64,000 nt of DNA. Origin: Chloracidobacterium sp. (GTDB lineage Bacteria > Acidobacteriota > Blastocatellia > Pyrinomonadales > Pyrinomonadaceae). Both the position numbers and the translations under genes were made by a program. The stretch spans positions 3,908,001-3,972,000 of the forward strand of contig JADJTD010000001.1 of NCBI GenBank assembly GCA_016711345.1. Reading direction: 5' to 3'. This document shows positions 1 to 8,530 of the stretch, in pieces (position 1 is the stretch's first letter; every line of letters starts with the position of its first letter). The notes beneath the pieces were generated by a model. It did not search any database. It had not been told where the DNA came from and saw nothing but the letters and a program-made list of their open reading frames with translations.

Positions 1-580
1 ATAGATCAGAGGTTCCCGTTAACACAGCCGATCTAGATTGAAGTTCATCAAATGTAACTTTGGAGCGATGGGCCCATCTTGCAGTCATCTCCAAACTCTT
101 TCTCGTTTCTTCAAATCCCGCATCTCCGGGCGGGCATTCGTCAAAGACCATCACTACATCCGAACCAAGTGCAGCTTGAACCTCCATCGAAACTTCGGGT
201 GAGAGGAATTGTTTACTTCCGTCGAGATGGGAACGAAATTCGACACCTTCTTCCGTAAGTTTGCGCAGGTCTGTCAGCGAAAAGACCTGAAAGCCGCCAG
301 AATCAGTCAGGAATGAACGTTCCCAAGAAGTAAAATTATGCAAGCCGCCAAAATGACGAATAGTATCAACTCCGGGCCTCAAAAAAAGGTGATATGTATT
401 GGCGAGAATGATCCGCGCATCCATTTCCGACTCAAGCCATTCAAAACGAATTCCCTTGACAGCACCTTGAGTTCCAACAGGCATAAAAACAGGCGTCTCA
501 ATAACAGAGCGTCTCGTTCTAAGCACACCGGCTCGTGCTTCGCCATCGCGGGCGGTCACTGTCCAATCAATCGGTTTCAT
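1..580 (-). CDS. tgt: Queuine tRNA-ribosyltransferase (TGT), N-terminal part, cut by window edge
   Basis: Exchanges guanine for the queuosine precursor base at the wobble position of GUN-anticodon tRNAs, in the cytoplasm. The minus-strand frame opens with ATG at 578-580 (MKPIDWTVTARDGEARAG) and stays open for 193 codons to the window edge. Family landmarks are PVGTQGAVKG, ILANTYHLFLRPG, LTDSGGFQVFSL (with the active-site Asp of the DSGGFQ motif) and MVFDECPPG. The second catalytic Asp and the Cys/His zinc site would lie in the missing C-terminal half. It lies downstream of, and in the same direction as, the MauE/thioredoxin gene, with a short hairpin between them. The identification is secure; only the C-terminus is unseen. 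Confidence 0.95.
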   Translation of the reverse strand, partial: MKPIDWTVTARDGEARAGVLRTRRSVIETPVFMPVGTQGAVKGIRFEWLESEMDARIILANTYHLFLRPGVDTIRHFGGLHNFTSWERSFLTDSGGFQVFSLTDLRKLTEEGVEFRSHLDGSKQFLSPEVSMEVQAALGSDVVMVFDECPPGDAGFEETRKSLEMTARWAHRSKVTFDELQSRSAVLTGTSDL

Positions 581-602
581 AATGGATTTAACACCAGACG
601 CG

Positions 603-633
603 AAAGTGCAAAGACGGACATCTTTGCGACTTT
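603..633. repeat. Short hairpin of the 'TTTGCGTCTTTGCG' repeat family
   Basis: An imperfect inverted repeat: AAAGTGCAAAGA at 603-614 pairs with TCTTTGCGACTTT at 621-633, with one bulge. The words resemble repeats at 9769-9857 and inside valS near 48005. It lies between the MauE/thioredoxin gene and tgt and could act as a weak terminator or an mRNA stability element. Confidence 0.55.
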
Positions 634-645
634 GCGTTAGAAAGT

Positions 646-2115
646 TTATTTTTTCTTTCCTACAAGAGCCCAAATACCCGAAGCACCACCAGCAGTTTCA
701 GAGATGATCGTGCCTTGCTCATTTACAAGAACTGCGGACGGCGTTCCGTACATCCCAAACTTTTCGGCTGTAGCGAATCCTTCCTCCAGAATGATCGGCG
801 ACTTGAGGCCAAAATCTTTGTGTTCGTCAATATTTCCCTCGGAAAACACCACAAGTGCCGGATCGTTTTCGCCTTTTGCAACATCCCAATCACGAAGTTC
901 CGCGATCATCTCACGACAAAACGGACACGTTAGGCTCCAAAATGTCACTAGCGTCTCTCGCCCCCTAAACGAATCAGAACTTATCTGATTGCCGTGAATA
1001 TCAGCAAGCGAGAATTGAGGGATCGTCTCACCCAACTTACTGCCGTGTGAATGCCCGTTGTGATTTGTAAAATACGTGATCTTTTCTTTCGAATTTTGCT
1101 TTATATTTTCAACAAGCTCGCGAATCGCGCCGTCACCAGCCGCGACGTGGCTGGCAATTCTTCCATTTGCGTCCAAAAGAATAGCAGTCGGTGTCCATTG
1201 AGCTTTAACAGCATCGGCAACTTCGCGTTCATTTTGCAGAAGGATCAACTTCCTGGCTGAGCCCGCAAATTTCCCTGCATTTTCTTCCGCCGAACCGTTA
1301 CTCAAGAACACGATCTTCATTACCTCATTCAAATCAGACTGCCATTGTTCGAACTCCGGCAGGAGTGCCTTGCACGGATTACATGTTGGGCTGACGAATA
1401 AGAATAAAATCGGTTTACGTTCTGCCTTAAGGTCATCAAGCGCGACGACGCCTCCACTCAGATCAGGCAGTTGAAAATCAGGAAATATCGCACCGATAGG
1501 CAGCCCTTCATTTGGCAATCCAGCTTCGTCTCGAGTGACTGAGCCGCCTTCCTGAGCGACAAGTTCAATGATCTCCAGCCGACGCATGATCTGCCTCTGC
1601 TGCTCAGAGATATGTTTAAGATGGAACAATACGGTCACAAAAAAGGCGACGCTCGCAATTCCGAAAACCAGCTGCATAACATCCAGACTTGGATCAGCTA
1701 AACTCATTCCCTGCGCACCGATTCCACGAATAACTAAAAACGCCGTCGGGATAGCAAAGACCATGTTGCGAATCACGCTAATTTTACCAACCGGTTCGCT
1801 ATGTATCTGGCCGAAACAATGGCAATCAGGAGCATTGCCCTTGGCCATCTGATAGATCATCTGGCCGATAAACAACACGAGCAAGAACAACGCACACACC
1901 GCCGCGACCCACGAAGTCGTCGTGAACAAAAACAAAACTGCGATCGCGATCTCAAAAACTGACAGAGCAATGGACGAAGGTTTCGCGATCGCCGCAGGCA
2001 CGCCAAATTCCTTGAAGGCCTTTTCCGAGCCAGCGAGGTCGAGGAATTTCGCAACACCCGCAAGGCCAAAAATTCCTGCGAGCGCAAGCCTTAAAATAAG
2101 TAAAAATACTTCCAT
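646..2115 (-). CDS. MauE/DoxX-like membrane domain fused to two thioredoxin-like domains
   Basis: A 489-residue membrane-anchored redox protein. Residues 1-170 carry about four hydrophobic helices of the MauE/DoxX type, with a Cys-x-Cys pair at C98/C100 (PDCHCFG). A first TlpA/AhpC-like thioredoxin fold (about 205-340) has CNPC at C245/C248. A second (about 363-489) has CPFC at C397/C400. MauE-type proteins support disulfide chemistry in the maturation of methylamine dehydrogenase, and TlpA-like domains reduce periplasmic disulfides. I infer that electrons pass from the membrane CxC to the two thioredoxin domains; this is not shown. One thioredoxin domain per fusion is more usual, so the tandem pair is notable. 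The substrate is unknown. Confidence 0.85.
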   Translation of the reverse strand: MEVFLLILRLALAGIFGLAGVAKFLDLAGSEKAFKEFGVPAAIAKPSSIALSVFEIAIAVLFLFTTTSWVAAVCALFLLVLFIGQMIYQMAKGNAPDCHCFGQIHSEPVGKISVIRNMVFAIPTAFLVIRGIGAQGMSLADPSLDVMQLVFGIASVAFFVTVLFHLKHISEQQRQIMRRLEIIELVAQEGGSVTRDEAGLPNEGLPIGAIFPDFQLPDLSGGVVALDDLKAERKPILFLFVSPTCNPCKALLPEFEQWQSDLNEVMKIVFLSNGSAEENAGKFAGSARKLILLQNEREVADAVKAQWTPTAILLDANGRIASHVAAGDGAIRELVENIKQNSKEKITYFTNHNGHSHGSKLGETIPQFSLADIHGNQISSDSFRGRETLVTFWSLTCPFCREMIAELRDWDVAKGENDPALVVFSEGNIDEHKDFGLKSPIILEEGFATAEKFGMYGTPSAVLVNEQGTIISETAGGASGIWALVGKKK

Positions 2116-2177
2116 TACGAATAACTCAAATCATTTTATCGTACGATATCAGTTTTTTCCAATATACGTGCAAAACG

Positions 2178-3269
2178 CTAAAGAACGTGATGTCGGTGCA
2201 GAGTTTCGAGGACATTCCAAGTCAGGATGAAGTCAAAACGGGTCCGCTGGCTAAGCGGTGTCCGAAGAGCACCGACCGCGTGAAATAATACTGGTGAAAG
2301 CGTGAGATCGTTACGCAGTTTAAATACCAGGCTCGTGTATAGCCGTTTGCCCGGCAGAAACCTATCGCCGTTTAGCGTAAACCATCTATCAATTCGCGCG
2401 AATCCTCCGTTTACCATCAAATGTTTGTTAATGACCTTCTCACCGAAAATATCGAAACCATAGCCTTTCGGCGTAGAAACGCGTTGATATGCATCGAAAA
2501 GGAGCGTGTTAAGGAAAAAATGTTTCGGTTTTATCCGCACTGCCTCGCGGAGCGTGTCGGTGCCTAAGACAAAAGTGTAATCAGCCGAAAACCCAATCCG
2601 CTTCGTCGCCTGCTTGCGAACAAGAATTTGACGATAATTCGACTCATTGAGCCGGTGGAGCCTACCAAAAATGCTTGGGCGTATTAGATCGCCAAGATAG
2701 GCGTTGGTCGCGGAGATCTCATCAAAATAAAGCGATTTCGGAGCCCGAATGACAATTCTTGCTCCGGTGATAAAACCGTCGTTGTCATATGTTGTCGCCT
2801 CGGAATTCTCGCCGCTATTGATTGTGATGCCGCCGATCTGCACCTCGATCTTCTTTGTCAGTTTCGCATCAAAATAGAGCTGCTTGACGTAAACATTGGA
2901 CTGCAGTTTGCCGGTTCCAGGGCCGAGGTTGTTCCAGTTTGAAATAAAGTTAGAACCTGTAAAAACCCCAGCGTTCACGCTATAGCGGCCTGCTCTGTCA
3001 AATTTGAACCTAGTCTTAAAAGCAACTTGCCACTGTGCTTGATCGTTGAGCGTCTCGTTGTTGTCAGCCCTTGCGTATCGGTAACGCGTGACAAAGTTGA
3101 ATATATCAACCTCTATCCAGCGTTTGAAATCCGATCCAAGCACCGGCTCCGGCGTCGTCTGCGGCGAAGAAATTGGAACTTGGGCGCTCACTCCAGTGAG
3201 TGAAAGGCAAAAGAGCGCGACCACAGAAAAGACCAACGCTTTTTTCAAAAACAATTCGATGACGTTCAT
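2178..3269 (-). CDS. Secreted protein, probable outer-membrane beta-barrel
   Basis: 363 residues with a clear signal peptide (hydrophobic stretch about 11-28, cleavage after VSA). The mature part is rich in alternating aromatic/polar strands (FNFVTRYRYAR, WQVAFKTRFKF, YSVNAGVFTGS, VYVKQLYFDAKL, RTRFDFILTWNV), as expected for an outer-membrane beta-barrel. I recognise no specific family. It follows der on the same strand after a 14-nt gap, so the two may be co-transcribed. Barrel topology is inferred from strand patterning only. Confidence 0.65.
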   Translation of the reverse strand: MNVIELFLKKALVFSVVALFCLSLTGVSAQVPISSPQTTPEPVLGSDFKRWIEVDIFNFVTRYRYARADNNETLNDQAQWQVAFKTRFKFDRAGRYSVNAGVFTGSNFISNWNNLGPGTGKLQSNVYVKQLYFDAKLTKKIEVQIGGITINSGENSEATTYDNDGFITGARIVIRAPKSLYFDEISATNAYLGDLIRPSIFGRLHRLNESNYRQILVRKQATKRIGFSADYTFVLGTDTLREAVRIKPKHFFLNTLLFDAYQRVSTPKGYGFDIFGEKVINKHLMVNGGFARIDRWFTLNGDRFLPGKRLYTSLVFKLRNDLTLSPVLFHAVGALRTPLSQRTRFDFILTWNVLETLHRHHVL

Positions 3270-3283
3270 ACAAATGCAAGATC

Positions 3284-4636
3284 TTAACGTGCAGGTTTTG
3301 ACACTTTATGACGCTCGACGAGTTTTATCGGTGTTGCGAAAAAGCCAAACTTTTCGCGAAGCTGATTTTCAATATAACGCAGATAAGAAAAGTGCAGTTT
3401 TCCTCTCCCGCCCGAAGTAAACAAAATAAACAGCGGCGGTCGAATTCCAGCTTGTGTCAGGAATTGTACTTTCAGACGCGAAACACTGCTTTTCCCCGGT
3501 GATGGTGCTCCGCCGCCTTTTGGTTGTGAGATCGCGTCCTCGAAAAAGCGGTTTAGCATCGAAGTCTGAACACGTTCATTTCGCGCCACATGTGCCTGGG
3601 CAACCAAAGGCAGTATTTTGGTGACTCGTTGACCGGTCAGTGCCGAAGTCGTTACGATCGGAGCCCAGTCGAGAAACTTCATCGCCATACGCAAGGTGTG
3701 TTCGAACTCATAAATTGTGTTAGTTTCCTTCTCCTCCTTTGCATCCCATTTATTGACGACGATGATCACTGAACAACCCGAATCGACTGCATAACCCGCG
3801 ATGTTTGCATCAAGATTTGTCACGCCTTCGACAGCATCAATTACTAGCAATGCCACATCAGCTCGTTCGAGTGCCTTGCGGGCCATAATTACCGAGAGCT
3901 TTTCTGACATCTCGAACGTCTTTCCCTTGCGGCGGATTCCGGCTGTGTCTATTATGAGAAAATTATTGCCATCAACTGTCAAATGAGTATCGATCGCGTC
4001 GCGGGTCGTTCCCGGAATCGGTGAAACGATCACGCGCTCCTCGCCGAGCAATTTATTCAGCAGCGAAGATTTTCCAACGTTTGGACGGCCGATGATCGCG
4101 AGTTTGATCTCCGTTGGTTTTGTCTCGTCGTCCTCTTCTTCAAATTCCAAATGCTCGAAGATCATATCGAGCAGATCGCCAACACCGGTTCCGTGTTCGG
4201 CGGAAACTGGCGACATTTCAAAGCCGAATTGGTAAAACTCGCCAGCTTCGCTCTCAACGGTTCTCGATTCGACTTTGTTGGCAGCGATGATGATCGGTTT
4301 GCCTGTGTTACGAAGCAAAACTCCCAATTCCTCATCAAGCGGCGTCACACCCGCGCGAGAATCAAGCACCCAAATTATCACCTTCGACTCGTCAATTGCG
4401 TGTGAGGCCTGCTTGAAAATATTTGACGGAATGATCGCCTCGTCGTCCGGCACGATGCCGCCGGTATCGACCAGCCGAAAAGTCTTCGCCTTCCACTCAA
4501 CCTCGCCAAACATCCGGTCGCGCGTAATTCCCGGCTCATCGCCGACAATTGCCTTGCGGCTTCCTGTCAATCGATTGAACAATGTAGATTTGCCGACATT
4601 AGGCCGGCCGATGATCGCGACGAGCGGTTGCTTCAT
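3284..4636 (-). CDS. der: Ribosome-assembly GTPase Der (EngA)
   Basis: Double-GTPase that binds the 50S subunit during assembly. The first G domain has GRPNVGKSTLFNRL, DTGG and NKVE (NKxD variant with Glu). The second has GRPNVGKSSLLNKLL, DTAGIRRKGK and NKWD. A KH-like C-terminal domain ends in KLVERHKVSKPAR. The length (about 450) is normal. I place the start at the ATG at 4634-4636 (MKQPLVAIIGRPN); an upstream in-frame extension to 4660 adds eight residues that the family does not have. It is divergent from the DinB gene. Confidence 0.96.
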   Translation of the reverse strand: MKQPLVAIIGRPNVGKSTLFNRLTGSRKAIVGDEPGITRDRMFGEVEWKAKTFRLVDTGGIVPDDEAIIPSNIFKQASHAIDESKVIIWVLDSRAGVTPLDEELGVLLRNTGKPIIIAANKVESRTVESEAGEFYQFGFEMSPVSAEHGTGVGDLLDMIFEHLEFEEEDDETKPTEIKLAIIGRPNVGKSSLLNKLLGEERVIVSPIPGTTRDAIDTHLTVDGNNFLIIDTAGIRRKGKTFEMSEKLSVIMARKALERADVALLVIDAVEGVTNLDANIAGYAVDSGCSVIIVVNKWDAKEEKETNTIYEFEHTLRMAMKFLDWAPIVTTSALTGQRVTKILPLVAQAHVARNERVQTSMLNRFFEDAISQPKGGGAPSPGKSSVSRLKVQFLTQAGIRPPLFILFTSGGRGKLHFSYLRYIENQLREKFGFFATPIKLVERHKVSKPAR

Positions 4637-4684
4637 ATCTGTTGTGCTTGATTCTAGCAAACAGAATGTATAATTGGCGATGTT

Positions 4685-5209
4685 ATGAAATTTGACCTCG
4701 ACCGTTCAGTAGAAATATTAAGCCAGACGCCTTACACACTATTGCGAATGCTGGAAGGCCTTTCGCCTGAATGGACAGAAAGCGAAAGCAACAAAGAAAA
4801 TTGGGCGCCATATGACGTTATCGGCCACTTGATCCATTGCGAAGAAACCGACTGGAGCCCGCGAGTCGAGGTTATTTTGGCACAGGGTGAGAACAGAACA
4901 TTTGAGCCGTTTGATCGCCTTGCCCAGTTTGAAAAGTCGAAAGGAAAGCCGCTTAACGATCTTCTTACCGAATTCGGTTATGCCCGCAACGCGAGCATAG
5001 AGAAACTCATCCGCTGGCAATTAACTCCTGAAAAACTTGCGCTAAAAGGCATACATCCCGACCTCGGCGAAGTGACTCTCGAACAGCTTCTATCCACATG
5101 GGTAGTCCACGACCTCGGCCACATCCGCCAGATCGTCACATACATGGCTGCCAAATATGAAAGCAATGTCGGCCCTTGGAAATCTTATCTCTCGATCCTA
5201 AACAAATAA
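4685..5209 (+). CDS. DinB-family putative metal-dependent protein
   Basis: A 174-residue four-helix-bundle protein of the DinB/YfiT superfamily. The likely metal-binding histidines are H48 (IGHLIH) near the end of helix 2 and H142/H146 in VVHDLGHIRQI. Members include DNA-damage-inducible proteins and thiol-dependent S-transferases; the substrate here cannot be told. There is no signal peptide, so it is cytoplasmic. It is divergent from der, with only 48 nt between the starts, so the promoters must overlap. A hairpin follows the stop codon. Confidence 0.85.
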   Translation: MKFDLDRSVEILSQTPYTLLRMLEGLSPEWTESESNKENWAPYDVIGHLIHCEETDWSPRVEVILAQGENRTFEPFDRLAQFEKSKGKPLNDLLTEFGYARNASIEKLIRWQLTPEKLALKGIHPDLGEVTLEQLLSTWVVHDLGHIRQIVTYMAAKYESNVGPWKSYLSILNK

Positions 5210-5212
5210 AAA

Positions 5213-5238
5213 CGGCCTCGTTCATTCAAACGAGGCCG
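5213..5238. terminator. Hairpin terminator between convergent genes
   Basis: Perfect 10-bp stem CGGCCTCGTT / AACGAGGCCG with a six-base loop. On the minus strand it is followed by TTTTTATTTG, making a good intrinsic terminator for the Gln-rich gene. It may also serve the DinB gene from the other side. Confidence 0.85.
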
Positions 5239-5261
5239 CAAAACCCAAAGGGTCCTTCAGT

Positions 5262-6299
5262 TTAGTTGGAAAGTGCAAGATTGAGGATCGTGCCTGCAAT
5301 GGCGCTTAATATCGAATACTTACCATTCGAATAATTGCCGTACTGATTTCGGCTGTAGTATCCGTCCTCGTAACCGCGTTGGAAACCTTCGCGGAAGTAG
5401 TGATTGTACTCGTCGTAGCTGACATAGTAGCTGTCATAGCCATAAGAGGCGTCTTGATAACCGTATGAATTCTGGTAATTATAACCCCAATTATCAGCCC
5501 GGTCGGCCCGTCCGGCATTGAAGCCTTGCTCGTAGCCGTTATTGACCGCGTCACGAAGCATCTGAGCACCGTACTGGCTCGTGTAGTAGTAATTGCCGCC
5601 GCGATAGTATCGATAGTTGTTTACGTAATTATCGTAATATCTCGCCTGCTGCAAACGCAGTTGGTCGCGTCTAATACGTTCCCAATAAGCCTGCTGATAA
5701 CGCAAATACGCGTTACGTCTTTCCTGCTGCAAACGACGGTCGCGCTGCTGCTGGATGTTCTGCCAGTTGCTCCAACGCCGGTTGTAATCGTTCCAACGCT
5801 CGCGCTGTAACTGTTGCTGCTGCTGACGATTAATTCGCTGTTTAGGCTGATTAAAATCACCCTGCGCCTGGCTTTGAATTAAAGGCGGACGAGTCGTGCG
5901 GCGGTCCGATTGCTGCTGGATTAGACGCTGTTCATTAGCTTTTCGCGTCTGCTCCTGCCGCTGAGTTTGCTGCCAAACCTGCTGCTGCTTCTGCTGTTCC
6001 TGCTGGATCCTGCGTTGATCATTCGCCTGCCTTACCTGCTGCTGACGCTGATCCTGCGCCTGCTTTACTTGTTGCTGGCGCTGCTCCTGAGCCTGCCGAC
6101 GCTCAGCTTGCTGCGGAGAAACGACCGGCGGCTGTTTTGTAGGCTGCTGTTGCTGTTTTTCCTTTTCCGCCTGCTGCTCGGCCTTTTTCTCCTGGCCGCG
6201 ATTATTACGCTGGGCAAAAGCGTCGCCGCTGATCCCAAGCGTCATAACGCCCGCCGCAAACAATGATAACGCTAATTGTTTTGTTCGTTCTTTTAACAT
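5262..6299 (-). CDS. Secreted Gln/Arg-rich protein of unknown function
   Basis: The ATG at 6297-6299 is preferred because GGGAG lies just upstream and a signal peptide then begins at once (MLKERTKQLALSLFAAGVM, cleavage near AFA-Q). The mature N-terminal half is extreme in Gln and Arg with repeated QQQ/RQA/DQR words, probably coiled coil or disordered. The C-terminal third is Tyr/Gly/Asn-rich and then has a short hydrophobic end (ILSAIAGTILNLALSN). Similar low-complexity secreted proteins are common in Acidobacteria, but no function is known to me. The bias makes the opposite strand look like a Leu-rich frame, which is an artefact. Confidence 0.8.
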   Translation of the reverse strand: MLKERTKQLALSLFAAGVMTLGISGDAFAQRNNRGQEKKAEQQAEKEKQQQQPTKQPPVVSPQQAERRQAQEQRQQQVKQAQDQRQQQVRQANDQRRIQQEQQKQQQVWQQTQRQEQTRKANEQRLIQQQSDRRTTRPPLIQSQAQGDFNQPKQRINRQQQQQLQRERWNDYNRRWSNWQNIQQQRDRRLQQERRNAYLRYQQAYWERIRRDQLRLQQARYYDNYVNNYRYYRGGNYYYTSQYGAQMLRDAVNNGYEQGFNAGRADRADNWGYNYQNSYGYQDASYGYDSYYVSYDEYNHYFREGFQRGYEDGYYSRNQYGNYSNGKYSILSAIAGTILNLALSN

Positions 6300-6468
6300 A
6301 ATTTCTCCCATTAATGACTGCATATCGGGCCAGCCTTTCTGGCTCTGGTATTAGGTATCGCAAATACCGTTCCATACAATTTTGCTCATTAACTAGGGGA
6401 AAATCTGTAATTTAGACGACAAACACGGACTATATCGTTGGGTTGCCAGCCTTTTTCGGTTACTAACA

Positions 6469-7104
6469 TCACCCTTTCAGAAATTCATACATAACGCGAA
6501 TGTTTAGCATTCCGCTGCCGATCTCAGGCCGAACGCTCGCCGCCTTCATACGCAGATTACCGCCGTTCTGAACCGGCACACCAAACGAAAGCTTGTCGAG
6601 CCGAATTATCTCGATAGGGTTCAGCTTTTTGTCGATCGAGCCCTGTAACAATTTGGCGATCATCGTTCCGCCAACACCGCCCGTGCCGTTAAGGTTTACG
6701 TTCAATACGCGAACCCGCCCGACGAGCCTTTGCCCTGCCTCGTCAAATTCGAGATCGATATTCGTCTCCGCCCAACCCGCAAAGCCAACACACCCTACAA
6801 ACGGCGGAGCGTAATTCCCGGAAAAAGCCAGCGGCACAAAGATCTTGCCTTCGCGAAACCGTACCGCCGTGCGAACACCATCCATTTCGCGCAAAATTCT
6901 AACCGATTCGTTACATTTAGAACTTTTCTCTACCACTATAGGAAACTCCGGCGGATCGAAATGTTGAAATGTAGAATCAAGCAGCGCATCAAAAAAGGCC
7001 TCATTAAGGCTCACATTCACCTCAGCCTTTTGCGCATTCACCGCCGAAAATAACAAAAATAACGTCAAACCAATGGCAACTTGCTTGTAAATCATCCTTT
7101 TCAT
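6469..7104 (-). CDS. Secreted protein of unknown function
   Basis: About 211 residues, starting at the ATG at 7104 (MKRMIYKQVAIG) or three codons later. A signal peptide (hydrophobic LTLFLLFSAV, cleavage near VNA-Q) predicts export. The mature part has two Cys (SKCNES, GCVGFAG) that may pair, and strand-rich segments with LVGRVRVLNVNLNG and LNIRVMYEFLKG near the end. There is no lipobox and no family I recognise. It is monocistronic, in the same direction as its neighbours but with 140-200 nt on each side. Confidence 0.75.
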   Translation of the reverse strand: MKRMIYKQVAIGLTLFLLFSAVNAQKAEVNVSLNEAFFDALLDSTFQHFDPPEFPIVVEKSSKCNESVRILREMDGVRTAVRFREGKIFVPLAFSGNYAPPFVGCVGFAGWAETNIDLEFDEAGQRLVGRVRVLNVNLNGTGGVGGTMIAKLLQGSIDKKLNPIEIIRLDKLSFGVPVQNGGNLRMKAASVRPEIGSGMLNIRVMYEFLKG

Positions 7105-7243
7105 CCTAAAACTATTCTTTGCGTCCATTCAATCGATCCCGTATCACGCTAGCAAATCGCGACTGTAATTGAAATACGAATTTTCCAGATATAGCGTAAC
7201 TTTCTAGATATGACGTGGATTTCCAGCCGTTAAATATGAAAAA

Positions 7244-7273
7244 ACACGAACGAGGTTTAGGTCTCGTTCGTGT
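7244..7273 (-). terminator. Intrinsic terminator of the ATP-grasp gene
   Basis: Perfect 11-bp inverted repeat ACACGAACGAG / CTCGTTCGTGT with an eight-base loop. On the minus strand it is followed by TTTTTTC. It lies about 30 nt past the stop of the ATP-grasp gene. Confidence 0.9.
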
Positions 7274-7302
7274 CTCTTTTTGTGTACCTTTCGTGGCTAC
7301 GT

Positions 7303-8322
7303 TTAAGCTTTTTTAGCCTTAGCTTTCGCCGCGGCTTTTTTCGCCGGAGCTTTGTCAGCAGTCGCATTTATCGCAGGTGCTTTTTCGGCAGGATTGAGCA
7401 TTGCTGACCAGCGATACTCAGGAGTTTCCCAACCATCTTTCAGCTTCTTTAGGATGAAGTCGGTCATGTTATCGACTATCCAGCGATGATTGGCTTCGCC
7501 TACCGAAGCAAGCTCAGCGTCGGGCGCCGGGTTCATGAAATCGATCGCGTACGGAATGCCATCCTTGATAGCAAACTCAACCGTATTGAGGTCGTAGCCG
7601 AGGGCGGTGCAGATCGTTTTCACATCTTTCTCAACACGCGCGTGCAGTTTGGGTTCGAGATAATCATCGACATTAACATACTGCATTCCCGACAGGTAAG
7701 GCTTTGACGGATCGTACGGCATTATGAGCACTTTTTCCTTTCCTACGCAGTAACAGCGGACGAATTGATCGTACTCAATTCCCTCCTGCAGCGTCATGCA
7801 AAGAGTGCCGGATTGGTTGTATTCGTTGAAAAGCTCTTCGAGATCGTTGATCTTCGACACATTCTTCCATCCGCCACCATCGAACGGTTTGAGGAACGCG
7901 GGAAAGCCTACATGATCGATCACAGACTGCCAATCGATCGGAAATTCAAGATTACGAAGCGATTCTGGCGTGATGTCCTTGATGTAGCTGTGCTGGGGCA
8001 GTAGAACTGTCTTCGGTATCGCAACGCCGAGCTTTGTTGCCAAGGCGAAGTTGAAGAATTTGTCGTCCGCCGACCACCAGAACGGGTTATTGATGATGTA
8101 AGTGCCTTCGAGAGCAAAACGCTTTAGGGCAGCACGATAATACGGCACTTCGTGTGAAATGCGGTCGATGATGACGTCGTAACGCTTTGTTTCATCGAGC
8201 GTGATGCCGCCAATATTGACCATTTCTGCAACGACTTTGCCTTTGCCTTTTTCGTTGATGCTGTTGATTATTGATTCGGGAAACGTTACCTCGCGTCCCA
8301 CTAATATTCCTACTCTTTTCAT
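7303..8322 (-). CDS. ATP-grasp family ligase-like protein (RimK/glutathione-synthase type)
   Basis: 339 residues. An N-terminal Rossmann-like part (MKRVGILVGRE) is followed by an ATP-grasp core: FPAFLKPFDGGGWKNV (nucleotide-binding Lys and Gly-rich loop), LQEGIEYDQFVRCY, and a metal-binding end YDLNTVEFAIKDGIPYAIDFMNP with acidic/Asn residues. ATP-grasp enzymes join a carboxylate to an amine or thiol through an acyl-phosphate; the substrate is not evident here. The last 23 residues are an Ala/Lys-rich tail (DKAPAKKAAAKAKAKKA), probably disordered and nucleic-acid or polyanion binding. The gene stands alone and is followed by a strong terminator. Confidence 0.85.
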   Translation of the reverse strand: MKRVGILVGREVTFPESIINSINEKGKGKVVAEMVNIGGITLDETKRYDVIIDRISHEVPYYRAALKRFALEGTYIINNPFWWSADDKFFNFALATKLGVAIPKTVLLPQHSYIKDITPESLRNLEFPIDWQSVIDHVGFPAFLKPFDGGGWKNVSKINDLEELFNEYNQSGTLCMTLQEGIEYDQFVRCYCVGKEKVLIMPYDPSKPYLSGMQYVNVDDYLEPKLHARVEKDVKTICTALGYDLNTVEFAIKDGIPYAIDFMNPAPDAELASVGEANHRWIVDNMTDFILKKLKDGWETPEYRWSAMLNPAEKAPAINATADKAPAKKAAAKAKAKKA

Positions 8323-8355
8323 AAAGTTATTATATTTGATATCTGATATTTAAAA

Positions 8356-8373
8356 TTTCAGCTTTTGCTGAAA
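8356..8373. repeat. Small palindromic hairpin
   Basis: TTTCAGC-TTTT-GCTGAAA, a perfect 7-bp stem, lies in the 208-nt divergent region between the ATP-grasp gene and pilT. It resembles in form the ACGGC-TTTA-GCCGT hairpin at 24501-24514. Nothing else is recognisable in the gap. Confidence 0.5.
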
Positions 8374-8530
8374 TCGTAGATTTTAATCCAATACCAGTGG
8401 TGGGGCAAGCCGTCCGATTTAATTGCTCCAGACGATCAAAATGTAGTATCCTGTTGTTGTCACAGTTCTCGTGACGCCCTTACCGAATTCTCTACACGCT
8501 TTTTCAGGTTAACAAAACATTAAAATCACG

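Noticed and set aside
5967..6266. Leu-rich plus-strand frame that looks like a membrane protein
   Set aside because: It is the complement of the CAG/CTG-rich Gln codons of the secreted Gln-rich protein.
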